A stretch of 24,182 bases of DNA from a virus, in the IMG/VR virus record IMGVR_UViG_3300009593_000120, positions 1 through 24,182 of that record; one strand, written 5' to 3'. The translations under genes were made by a program, and so were the position numbers. Shown here one piece after another: positions 13,567 to 20,986 of this stretch (position 1 is its first letter; each line of letters opens with the position of its first letter). The notes beneath the pieces are model-generated. The model worked only from the letters and a program-made list of their open reading frames with translations, had not been told where the DNA came from and searched no databases.

Positions 13567-16500
13567 TATTCCTCCTTAATGTATGTTTTACCTGTTAATT
13601 TTTCCATGTCTCTAATCATTTCTTCCATATCAACTCTTACAACTTTACCTGTTTTAACGTTTCTAGAGTAGTATTCCCAATTTCCTTTTTTGTTGTGTGG
13701 TGAAAGTTTTGTAACGTTTCCTGCTTCGTCTTTTACAAATACTTCAGCACTTGCTGAATCGTCTTTAGCATAAATGTGAGCATGGTCGGCTGTACCTGAT
13801 GGGTCACCGGACAGCACACCTAGTTCAACATGACCTGATACTCTTAAACTTGTATCATTTAATAATTGTAATGAGTCTGATCTAAATCTTCCTGATATGT
13901 TTTGCGATCCGTTTTTCATAAACGCAAACTCTAATATTCCGTCCTCAGATCCATCTGATGCATCTAAAATCTTACCTGATATTTTTGCATAATTTACTTC
14001 TTGATCGTTATCATTCTCACCTTTGAATTTAATTTGTCCTAGATAGTCTGCATCTGCTGGACTTGAACTGTTTCTCTTTAATGATATAACTGGTCCTGCT
14101 GTGCTTGAATCTTCTGTTGTAGTAACTAATAATGCATCACTTGTTGATGTGTTTGTGATTGATGCACCTGTGCTTGTTGTCTCAAAAACAGTTGTACCAT
14201 AATGTTTTAATTTTACTGCACCAGTAGAACCATCTGCTACAACATACTCAGTTATTCCACCACTGCCGTCATCTGAACTGATTACAACATCTTTATCATT
14301 TGCATAAGTTCTTATGTTAACGTCACCAGTTGTTTCGTTTATGTTTAGATTTGTACCTGTGTGTTTAATATTAGCATCGCCACCGGTACCAAATTTTAAT
14401 TCTGTACTATCAGTAAATGTTTTATTACCTGATATTGTTTGAGCCGCACTTAAAGAAACTGTATTTGAGATATCGGCTTCGGCATCTCTTTTTAAATTTA
14501 TTCTATATGCATTTACAGTTGTTGATCCACCACTTGATGAAGCGGCACTAATTGTTACGATATCACCCGAAATTGTTGCTGTAAATGATAATTGATCTGT
14601 ACCTTCAGAAGAGATAATTGGACCTGTTGTTGCATAAGCATCTGTTCCGTCAGTTGCTACAACAACTTCTGCCATACATGAATCACCATTTGCTATTGTA
14701 GATGTTACATAATAAAATGCTCCGTGAACATTGTTTACGTTAAATGTATCAATTGCAGTTGCACTAGACGATATTGTAGTTGCTGGAACGATTGACATTT
14801 GATCACCAGTATAAGCATTTTCATCATCTGCTAATAATATTCTATGCATTTTTACGTTTAGATTTGCTCTGCTACCTGTACCACGCAATCTTACGTTGGC
14901 CCCGCTTATATCCGCTGTAAGTGTGATTAAACCGGTAGATCCTGTACGTACATTGTTGTATACAGTAATAAATGCACCGGTAGTATTGTGCGTAACCATT
15001 GCTTCTAATGTTTCTAATTCGTCGTCTGCTTCGTCGTTTACAGATATAAAGTATTTTGCACCTCGATAAGATGCGTGTGCCCATGTATCTAAATTTTCTG
15101 TTGCACTGTCAACATCTGCATTAACAATAATTGCAGTATTTCCACTAGTACCTGCTGAATGATTATCACCAAGTGCTAGTTTGTATGCTGAAATACTGTT
15201 TGAATATGAACCACCGGTTGCTCTCAATCTCATTGAACCACCAGATATAGAACCATCGAACGTCATCTCTGTTGATGATCCTGTTTTTGTAACGTGTGAT
15301 GTTGATGCAAATCCAGTTGAGTTGTTATGAATTGTTGTAACTTTTTGTGCAGTTACCATATTATTAACTTCGTCTCGTGCTACTATGTAATACAATACAG
15401 AATCATTAACACTTGTGGCGTACGATTCAATAGTTGATTCAGATTCAGTAATACCTGTTTTCTTAATAACAGATGAAGATGTATCATCGTTACTTGTTAC
15501 TGTGGCACCTTTAGTTGATACTGATCCTGAAAATACAAATCCTGTTGATGTTGATTTAATTGTTTGATCACCAATGTGTACTGTGCCTGCGGCAAAGTAA
15601 CCTTCTTTAAATCTTTTTGATGAAGATCCTAGGTCAACGGAGTTATCAGTTTTTGGAATGATGCTTGATGATGTTTCAATAACACCTGTTCCGTTGGCCG
15701 CAATTTCTATGTTTTCGTTTGATCTTTGTCCTGTAATTTTGTTATCGTCATATGTTATAGCACCTGTTGCCAAACTGTCTACAGATACACTTGCCCAACT
15801 TACGTTTCCAGAACCATCTGTTTGTAAAACTTGACTAGCACTTCCGTCTGCTGTAGGAAAAGTAAATGCACCATTGAAAGTTATTGCACCACCACTTGTT
15901 CCTTTAAGCCAAGTTGTAGTGTTTGAACCATCATGTCCAGCAATTATAAATTGTCTGTTACCTGTTGCTGAGTCTGGATTTGTTGCTGAACCTATGATAA
16001 CGTTTCCAGAACCACTTGTAATATTATCTCCTGCGTTTTCACCAATTACTAAATTTCTTACTCCGGTAATGGACTTTCCTGCACTTTCACCAATTGCGAT
16101 ATTGTTATTGCCTGCGTCTGCATCACCTAATGCGTTTGCTCCAATTGCCACACAACCTAAAGGATTAGTTGATAGTTCTCCTGATCTGGCACCTATGAAT
16201 ACGTTTTGACTTCCTGTATTAATTGTTGAACCAGCATTATAACCTACGCCAACGTTTAGTGTTCCAGAGGTTAGAGCATCTAGTGCCGCTATACCAACTC
16301 CTGTGTTTTCACTTGCTGAACTTAAAGTACCTGAATCAGAATGACCAATTAATAAAGAGTTTGTAAAATTTGTTCCGGCTCTTTTTCCGTATATTGCATC
16401 CGCTCCATTGAGTGTAACAACACCAGAACCTGCTGTGTTTAATTGTAAGTCTGAGTTTGATGCTGTGGTTGTAATTGTGTTATCTGAAATACTGATATTT

Positions 16501-17009
16501 TCAAGTGCAACACTACCAGTATTTGATAATGTCATTACAGTAGTTGGTGTTGTACCTGCCTTAATTACAAGGTCTGTGCTTGAGTTTGAAAATCCACCAA
16601 ATGCTGTACCGTCATCTTTTAATACTATATCTGCACCGCCGGCGTCTAGTGTTATGTCTGTTGTTGCATCAAGAGTAAGTGCTCCATCTGATGCCATTGT
16701 TGTACCTGAGAATGATATGTTTGACGAACCTTCTTTGTCCGCCCAAGTAACGGTTCCTGAACCATCTGTTGTTAGTTGTTGTCCTGCTGAACCATCAGAT
16801 GTAGGAAGAGTGTAAGCATTATTAACATTAATGCCTGATCCTCTAATTGTTCCGTTTACGTGAAATGTTGTTGCTGGTTCTGAAGTGCCAATACCTACCC
16901 GTGAGTTAGTTACATCAAGATATAATAGGTTTGTTTCAAACGCAAGGTCGACTCCATTCCTAGTCATGTTAGACTTTAGGACCGACCCAGATATACGACC
17001 AATGGCCAT
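13566..17009 (-). CDS. Large modular fibre/adhesin-type structural protein
   Basis: 1147 residues, beta-rich and S/T/G/N-rich, with few charged residues until the C-terminus. Order of modules: residues 1-51 N-terminal MAIGRISG module shared with the gene at 20889; 66-92 a TLPTSDGSAGQQL module, repeated at 383-407; 218-358 seven units of the type NxxIGxxAG, a beta-roll as in trimeric adhesin heads; 515-842 three tandem domains of about 105 residues; 952-1050 the module shared with the next gene; then a C-terminus (residues about 1078-1147) with AEVFVKDEAGNVTKLSPH and WEYYSRNVKTGKVVRVDMEE, probably a trimerisation or chaperone segment. It has a perfect late promoter, an 84-base leader and a GAAGGAG site. 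Likely a host-contact fibre; the receptor is unknown. Confidence 0.8.
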   Translation of the reverse strand: MAIGRISGSVLKSNMTRNGVDLAFETNLLYLDVTNSRVGIGTSEPATTFHVNGTIRGSGINVNNAYTLPTSDGSAGQQLTTDGSGTVTWADKEGSSNISFSGTTMASDGALTLDATTDITLDAGGADIVLKDDGTAFGGFSNSSTDLVIKAGTTPTTVMTLSNTGSVALENISISDNTITTTASNSDLQLNTAGSGVVTLNGADAIYGKRAGTNFTNSLLIGHSDSGTLSSASENTGVGIAALDALTSGTLNVGVGYNAGSTINTGSQNVFIGARSGELSTNPLGCVAIGANALGDADAGNNNIAIGESAGKSITGVRNLVIGENAGDNITSGSGNVIIGSATNPDSATGNRQFIIAGHDGSNTTTWLKGTSGGAITFNGAFTFPTADGSASQVLQTDGSGNVSWASVSVDSLATGAITYDDNKITGQRSNENIEIAANGTGVIETSSSIIPKTDNSVDLGSSSKRFKEGYFAAGTVHIGDQTIKSTSTGFVFSGSVSTKGATVTSNDDTSSSVIKKTGITESESTIESYATSVNDSVLYYIVARDEVNNMVTAQKVTTIHNNSTGFASTSHVTKTGSSTEMTFDGSISGGSMRLRATGGSYSNSISAYKLALGDNHSAGTSGNTAIIVNADVDSATENLDTWAHASYRGAKYFISVNDEADDELETLEAMVTHNTTGAFITVYNNVRTGSTGLITLTADISGANVRLRGTGSRANLNVKMHRILLADDENAYTGDQMSIVPATTISSSATAIDTFNVNNVHGAFYYVTSTIANGDSCMAEVVVATDGTDAYATTGPIISSEGTDQLSFTATISGDIVTISAASSSGGSTTVNAYRINLKRDAEADISNTVSLSAAQTISGNKTFTDSTELKFGTGGDANIKHTGTNLNINETTGDVNIRTYANDKDVVISSDDGSGGITEYVVADGSTGAVKLKHYGTTVFETTSTGASITNTSTSDALLVTTTEDSSTAGPVISLKRNSSSPADADYLGQIKFKGENDNDQEVNYAKISGKILDASDGSEDGILEFAFMKNGSQNISGRFRSDSLQLLNDTSLRVSGHVELGVLSGDPSGTADHAHIYAKDDSASAEVFVKDEAGNVTKLSPHNKKGNWEYYSRNVKTGKVVRVDMEEMIRDMEKLTGKTYIKEE
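13860..14156 (-). repeat. Module shared with the adjacent 211-residue gene (copy 1)
   Basis: Encodes residues about 952-1050 of the large fibre protein. Copy 2 is at 13174-13449 in the next gene. Both contain NTSTS, AGPxxxxxRxSxSPA, LGxIxxKGxND and a following beta region. Confidence 0.75.
14484..15467 (-). repeat. Three tandem copies of a roughly 105-residue beta domain
   Basis: Residues about 515-616, 625-728 and 740-842 of the fibre protein each follow the plan: short S/T stretch with ID/IES, an aromatic strand (VLYYIVAR, AKYFISVN, AFYYVTST), a strand leading to TxHNxTxxF or ATDGTDAY, then a TGSxxxxTFxxxISG-like strand with LRATGG or LRGTGS, and a final YKLAL, HRILL or YRINL strand. A fourth copy ends the protein encoded at 20889-18358. 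Confidence 0.75.
15936..16358 (-). repeat. Seven short NxxIG beta-roll repeats
   Basis: Within residues 218-358 there are seven units: NTGVGIAAL, NVGVGYNAG, NVFIGARSG, CVAIGANAL, NIAIGESAG, NLVIGENAG and NVIIGSATN, spaced about 15-22 residues. The pattern is that of left-handed beta-roll heads in trimeric adhesins. Confidence 0.8.
16857..17009 (-). repeat. N-terminal fibre anchor module (copy 1)
   Basis: Encodes the first 51 residues of the 1147-residue protein; about 40 of 51 are identical by eye to the first 51 encoded at 20889-20737. Shared text includes DLAFETNLL, LDVTNSRVG and PATTFHV. Confidence 0.85.
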
Positions 17010-17092
17010 ATTTGGCTCCTTCTATAATTATGTTAGTGCAGTATTACACTACACACAGCCTCCTTTACATTGCCGGCTGACAGCAGTAACAG

Positions 17093-17100
17093 TATTTATA
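17093..17100 (-). promoter_or_regulatory. Perfect T4 late promoter TATAAATA for large fibre gene
   Basis: TATAAATA on the minus strand, 84 bases before the ATG at 17009, directly after the terminator at 17112-17137. The leader ends with AGAAGGAGCCAAAT before the ATG. Confidence 0.8.
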
Positions 17101-17111
17101 CCGCCGTAAAA

Positions 17112-17137
17112 AAAGGGCGAGTAAAAACCCGCCCTTT
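17112..17137 (-). terminator. Intrinsic terminator after the 337-residue gene
   Basis: Stem AAAGGGCG / CGCCCTTT with a 10-base loop. On the minus strand it ends in a run of seven T. It lies 25 bases after the stop of the gene at 17162 and just before the next late promoter. Confidence 0.88.
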
Positions 17138-17161
17138 ATAATATTAGTTTAATGCTTAAAA

Positions 17162-18175
17162 TTAGTTGTTTGTTCTAACTACTGCGTTAACTAAACCAAT
17201 TCCTGCATCAGTTTTAGCCTCTAGTGCTCTACCGATAACGTGGAATGGAGTGATATCTTCTTCTGAAGTTACTGCTCTTGCAGTACCTTTAACAGATGAA
17301 CTTACTAATCTGTCACCTTTTGCTACTGAACCTGTAACTCTCACTGGAGTTCTACCTGTCATTGCAACAAATGGGTGTGATTCGCTGTTACCTGCTTCTG
17401 CATTCATCATAAATGCTGGCTGAGTAGAAATAACACCAAATACTTGGTTGTTCATATCACCTTGTGATTCAGTAATTTCTGCTGATCCACCAAGTGTTAC
17501 TACTGCGCCTTCTGACATAGGAGCGTCTGCTTCAAAACGCTCCGCCACGTCCGCGTAAGCCGCCGACGTTGCTCTTGCGTGTACAACATTTGCTCTAATG
17601 TCAACTAAATCTTTGTTAGATAAGTCGTCATCAGATCTATATGCTGTCCAGGCACCACTTGCGTTTCCGTAAACAGTTGTTCCGTCGTCTGCGAATGTTT
17701 CATCCCAAACCCAGAAAAGATCTTCTTCAGTTGCTGATGATGTTGCACCTCTGTTGGCTTTTAAGCCAGAGAATGATGGCATCCCAGAAGCCGCTGATAC
17801 GTTTCTGTTAACTTCTATCATGTTGTCTTCAACTGATAAAGTTGCAGTGTTTAGTTCTGTTCTTGTACCGTCAACTGTTAAGTTACCAGTAATTCTTACT
17901 AGTCCTGCAGTTGCGATAAGTTGGTCTGTTCCACCGATATCTAATGATACTGATGAACCACCTACTGTTACGTTGTTTGATCCAGATACTAGGCTAGTTT
18001 TAGCAGTTAACTGATCATCAACATACTTCTTATTGGCCAATTTTGCGTCTGCGTTTGGCGCCGTTGTATTATCTAGCGTCAAAGATGCCACACCTGTTAA
18101 TGCACCTGAAGATGCACTTATAGATACGTCACCGCAATCAAGACCATTGTGTACTCTAAAGTTTCTTGCTGTCAT
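17162..18175 (-). CDS. Fibre-type structural protein with YADVAERFEAD C-terminal domain
   Basis: 337 residues. The N-terminal part has NTTAPNADAKLANKKYVDD (about 36-54), a stretch common in phage fibre proteins. Next comes NLTVDGTRTELNTATLSVED (98-117), matching NLTVNGTTTTIDSATLTVED in the gene at 20889. A C-terminal domain starts at YADVAERFEADAPMSEG (207-223) and continues with FGVISTQPAFMMN, VAMTGRTPVRVTG and KGDRLV, ending VIGRALEAKTDAG and VNAVVRTNN. Such YAD-x-AE-x-xEAD domains occur at the ends of many phage tail proteins and resemble intramolecular chaperone or autoproteolytic (Peptidase_G2-type) ends; I cannot see the catalytic residues with certainty. It has a late box GGTAAATA, an 85-base leader, a GGGAG site, and terminators on both sides, so it is a single-gene unit. 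Confidence 0.75.
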   Translation of the reverse strand: MTARNFRVHNGLDCGDVSISASSGALTGVASLTLDNTTAPNADAKLANKKYVDDQLTAKTSLVSGSNNVTVGGSSVSLDIGGTDQLIATAGLVRITGNLTVDGTRTELNTATLSVEDNMIEVNRNVSAASGMPSFSGLKANRGATSSATEEDLFWVWDETFADDGTTVYGNASGAWTAYRSDDDLSNKDLVDIRANVVHARATSAAYADVAERFEADAPMSEGAVVTLGGSAEITESQGDMNNQVFGVISTQPAFMMNAEAGNSESHPFVAMTGRTPVRVTGSVAKGDRLVSSSVKGTARAVTSEEDITPFHVIGRALEAKTDAGIGLVNAVVRTNN

Positions 18176-18260
18176 GGTTCCATGTCTCCCACATGATTGT
18201 TTAATTTAAATTTAACAAAATCATTATTGTTAAACTGTTAAGCAAATTGCTCAACAAACA

Positions 18261-18268
18261 TATTTACC
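18261..18268 (-). promoter_or_regulatory. Late-type promoter box GGTAAATA
   Basis: GGTAAATA on the minus strand, 85 bases before the ATG at 18175 and downstream of the terminator at 18313-18339. The same octamer precedes gp13. Confidence 0.6.
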
Positions 18269-18312
18269 ATTATTTTGAAGTTTTTTGTGTTGTACTATTA
18301 AAAAGCCACAAA

Positions 18313-18339
18313 AAAAGGGCGACATAAAGCCGCCCTTTT
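18313..18339 (-). terminator. Intrinsic terminator after the 843-residue gene
   Basis: Stem AAAAGGGCG / CGCCCTTTT with a 9-base loop, followed on the minus strand by a T run. It is 18 bases after the stop at 18358. The stem core GGGCG/CGCCC is the same as in the terminator at 17112-17137. Confidence 0.88.
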
Positions 18340-18357
18340 ATGTAAACTGTTATTCTA

Positions 18358-20889
18358 TTATACTGCTTGTAAAGAGTACTGTACTAGTGCCGTTTGTGCG
18401 CCACCTGTACTAGTCGCTTTAACTTCAACAGTGTTTGAACCGTCATGGTTGAAACTAATAGTTGCTAAATCAGTAGATCCAGTATTTGTTACACCGTATA
18501 CTGTACCAAATGCTGTTGTTCCGTTATGGATAACAACTGCTTTTTGTACTGAGTATTCAGTGTTTGCTGAATCAGTAATTGTAATCAATAATTCTGCCGC
18601 TCTGTACGATGCTTGGTTGAAACTCATGATCGTAGTCGCTGATGATTCAAATGATACTGATGATGTTTGTGTTCTTGCTACACCGCTTGTTGCTAACGCA
18701 GTATTGTCAAAACCAGTTAAAGCAAATATTCTTGCACCACTGTGTGGAGCAGAAGTAAATGTAACTGTTGTTCCTGATACTGTGTAGTTCTCAGTCGGTT
18801 CCTGCATAACGTTGTCAATAAACACTAATACGTTGTTTACTGTTTCTGGTGCTGATCCAAAGAATGAACCAAATACTGTAGATGATCCATCTCCAGTAGC
18901 ACTTACTTTAGAAATAGAAGGTGTATCACCTGCTATCGCTAATTCAACGTAAGTAGATCCATCATTACAAGCCTCATACTTAGAAGTTTGAGAGTTATAT
19001 CTGATGATACCTGCTGTTGCAGTTGGTCTTTGTGCTGTTGTACCTGATGGTAATTTAACTGCATCAGTTGAACCTGATACGTCTAAAGCATAACCTGGAG
19101 AAGATGTCATAACACCCACTCTGTCGTTACCTGCGTCAACAAATAAACCATGAGTAGCACCATTTGATTCTACTCTGAAGTCTACGTCTGCTGATGCTTC
19201 GTTAAAGACAACACTTGAACTTGCCGCAGTAGTAATTGTTAAGTTACCAGTTGCGTTTGTAATTGCTGTGTTTGATCCATCGTGCGTTACTGCAAAGTCA
19301 TTACCTGCACCAATTCTCAATGATTGAGAGTCAGCCGCTATGTCTATACCTTGAGAAGAATCAATAGTTGTGAATGAACCTGTTGAAGCAGATGATCCAC
19401 CTATTGCTGTTCCGTCAATTGTACCGCCATTAATGTCTGCAGTTGTTACTGTACCTAAGTTTGCCCAAGTACCTGTTACTGTTGGTGTATTTGATAATAC
19501 AACAGAGTTACCTGTAATTGTTACAGAGTCACCAGTTGCGTCACCAAAAACAACGTTACCTGTTGAAGTAATTGTTGTACCTGTGATTGCACCCGGAGTT
19601 GCTCCACCAATAGTTGCTCCATCAATTGTACCACCGTTAATGTCAGTAGTTGTTAATACTGAACTAGCGATTGTGTGTACACCTGTTGAGTTTGCTATTG
19701 TTGAACTTGCTGTTCCGTCAGCCGCTTTAATTGTACCAGTTTGTAGTTCTGATCCTTTTAAAACACCAACTCTTAATCCAGCGTAACTGTCTAGAGTTAC
19801 GTTACCTGCAGTTGTTCCATCCTCTGATGCTGTTACTGCCGCAACAAACTCGTCTGCTGATTCATCCCAAAGGAATGAAACGTTATCTAATGATCCTCTG
19901 TTAAAGAATAAACCTTGGTCAAAGGCATTCGCCGCTCCACCTGAGTTATTCTTCGCTAATTGAATCATCGGATCTTCAACTGTTAATGTTGCTGAATCGA
20001 TTGTTGTAGTAGTACCGTTAACTGTTAAGTTACCACCAACTGTCAATGTACCTGAAGTAGTTACGTTTGTAAATGCTCCAGTACCTGCACTGTTGGCACC
20101 AATGTTAACACCATCCAAAACACCAGATCCATTTGAATCTGTGATTGAAATTGTTGTACCACTTGCTGTTAAGTTTGTGAAAGTACCTGCCGCCGCCGAA
20201 GCCGCTCCAATTACTGCACCGTCGATTGAACCACCGTTAATGTCTGCTGTTGTTACAGTACCTAAGTTTGCCCAAGTACCTGAAACTGTTGTAGCATTCG
20301 CTAGTGTCCATGCCGCAGAGTTAAGTGTAAGTGTATCACCTGAAGCGTCACCAATTGTAGTATTTCCTGTTGATGCTAAAGTTGTAAATGTACCTGCTCC
20401 TGCAGTTGATCCACCGATTGTTGTTCCGTCGATTGCACCACCGTCGATGTCAACTTTTGATATGTCAACCTCTCCTGAACCGTTTGGTGTAATTGCGATG
20501 TTGGCGTTAGATGTTGAAACGATTGCGTTACCATTTACATCTAAAGATCCACCTAGTTGAGGTGTTGTGTCTTCAACTACGTTACTAATACCTGATCCAA
20601 CCATAGATGCCCAACCTGAGTTTGAGTATCCTTCAATTTTTGAAATTGTTGAGTTGTATCTGATATCACCGTTTGCTGGCGAACCTGGTCTTTGTGCTGT
20701 TGTACCTGATGGTACTCTTATAGAATCTGTTGCAGAAACGTGAAATGTAGTGGCCGGACTTGCTGTTCCAACACCTACTCGCGAGTTTGTCACGTCCAAT
20801 GCTAAAAGATTCGTTTCAAATGCTAAATCCGTTCCTGATCTCTCAAGATTGGCTTTTAACATCTGTCCTGATATTCTTCCTATTGCCAT
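18358..20889 (-). CDS. Modular fibre-type structural protein
   Basis: 843 residues, beta-rich. Modules in order: 1-51 the MAIGRISG module shared with the 1147-residue protein; 57-90 and again 610-650 a VPSGTTAQRP or LPSGTTAQRP module followed by IRYNS; five units of the type DINGGxIDGxxIGxxxxxxGxFT at about 147, 217, 258, 417 and 486; 287-306 NLTVNGTTTTIDSATLTVED; 665-727 a GDGSSTVF to NVMQEPTENYTV module; 740-843 one copy of the roughly 105-residue domain. The middle is thus a beta-helix-like shaft and the end a likely head domain. The leader has a late box AATAAATA and AAGGAG site. A terminator follows the stop. Likely a fibre or tail decoration protein; which one is unknown. Confidence 0.8.
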   Translation of the reverse strand: MAIGRISGQMLKANLERSGTDLAFETNLLALDVTNSRVGVGTASPATTFHVSATDSIRVPSGTTAQRPGSPANGDIRYNSTISKIEGYSNSGWASMVGSGISNVVEDTTPQLGGSLDVNGNAIVSTSNANIAITPNGSGEVDISKVDIDGGAIDGTTIGGSTAGAGTFTTLASTGNTTIGDASGDTLTLNSAAWTLANATTVSGTWANLGTVTTADINGGSIDGAVIGAASAAAGTFTNLTASGTTISITDSNGSGVLDGVNIGANSAGTGAFTNVTTSGTLTVGGNLTVNGTTTTIDSATLTVEDPMIQLAKNNSGGAANAFDQGLFFNRGSLDNVSFLWDESADEFVAAVTASEDGTTAGNVTLDSYAGLRVGVLKGSELQTGTIKAADGTASSTIANSTGVHTIASSVLTTTDINGGTIDGATIGGATPGAITGTTITSTGNVVFGDATGDSVTITGNSVVLSNTPTVTGTWANLGTVTTADINGGTIDGTAIGGSSASTGSFTTIDSSQGIDIAADSQSLRIGAGNDFAVTHDGSNTAITNATGNLTITTAASSSVVFNEASADVDFRVESNGATHGLFVDAGNDRVGVMTSSPGYALDVSGSTDAVKLPSGTTAQRPTATAGIIRYNSQTSKYEACNDGSTYVELAIAGDTPSISKVSATGDGSSTVFGSFFGSAPETVNNVLVFIDNVMQEPTENYTVSGTTVTFTSAPHSGARIFALTGFDNTALATSGVARTQTSSVSFESSATTIMSFNQASYRAAELLITITDSANTEYSVQKAVVIHNGTTAFGTVYGVTNTGSTDLATISFNHDGSNTVEVKATSTGGAQTALVQYSLQAV
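19451..19475 (-). repeat. 25-base direct repeat in shaft module (copy 1)
   Basis: A 25-base stretch identical to 20258-20282. It encodes GTWANLGT in both shaft units of the 843-residue protein, and similarity at protein level runs for about 37 residues around it. Confidence 0.85.
20258..20282 (-). repeat. 25-base direct repeat in shaft module (copy 2)
   Basis: Identical to 19451-19475. The two copies are about 800 bases apart and in the same frame, so recombination between them would remove about 269 residues without breaking the frame. Confidence 0.85.
20737..20889 (-). repeat. N-terminal fibre anchor module (copy 2)
   Basis: Encodes the first 51 residues of the 843-residue protein; partner of 16857-17009. 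The likely role is attachment to the virion, since different shafts and tips follow the same start. Confidence 0.85.
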
Positions 20890-20905
20890 TGTATGTTTCT
20901 CCTTA

Positions 20906-20933
20906 AACTTTCGAAAGTTATATTATATAATAT
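20906..20933. other. Two adjacent perfect 14-base palindromes
   Basis: AACTTTCGAAAGTT (20906-20919) is followed at once by ATATTATATAATAT (20920-20933). Both lie between the late box and the ribosome site of the 843-residue gene. They could be protein-binding sites or small RNA hairpins. The second is pure AT and may be due to composition. Confidence 0.5.
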
Positions 20934-20939
20934 GTAACA

Positions 20940-20947
20940 TATTTATT
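20940..20947 (-). promoter_or_regulatory. Late-type promoter box AATAAATA
   Basis: AATAAATA on the minus strand, 50 bases before the ATG at 20889, giving a leader with the two palindromes and AAGGAG. It faces away from the plus-strand box at 20969-20976. Confidence 0.6.
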
Positions 20948-20968
20948 GTAACCACCCAAATTTGTATG

Positions 20969-20976
20969 CTTAAATA
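20969..20976 (+). promoter_or_regulatory. Late-type promoter box CTTAAATA
   Basis: CTTAAATA ends 10 bases before the ATG at 20987; a weak TAAGG lies in the gap. Same octamer as at 7882-7889. Confidence 0.6.
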
Positions 20977-20986
20977 CCATTAAGGC

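Noticed and set aside
17033-17056. Seven-codon leader ORF (GTG start) after an AAAGGAGG in the large fibre leader
   Set aside because: The gap between ribosome site and GTG is only 2 bases and the peptide has no regulatory codon pattern.
18176-18260. Extra ATGs just before the start at 18175
   Set aside because: One reads into a stop after three codons and the other is out of frame; only 18175 opens the long gene.
15874-20560. Long plus-strand open frames opposite fibre genes
   Set aside because: They are rich in P, V and A because they mirror repetitive S/T/G/N codons on the other strand; no family resemblance or start signals.
18358-20889. Possible CRISPR or satellite array from repeated DNA
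   Set aside because: Repeats are in frame, unevenly spaced and encode fibre shaft units, so they are coding repeats.
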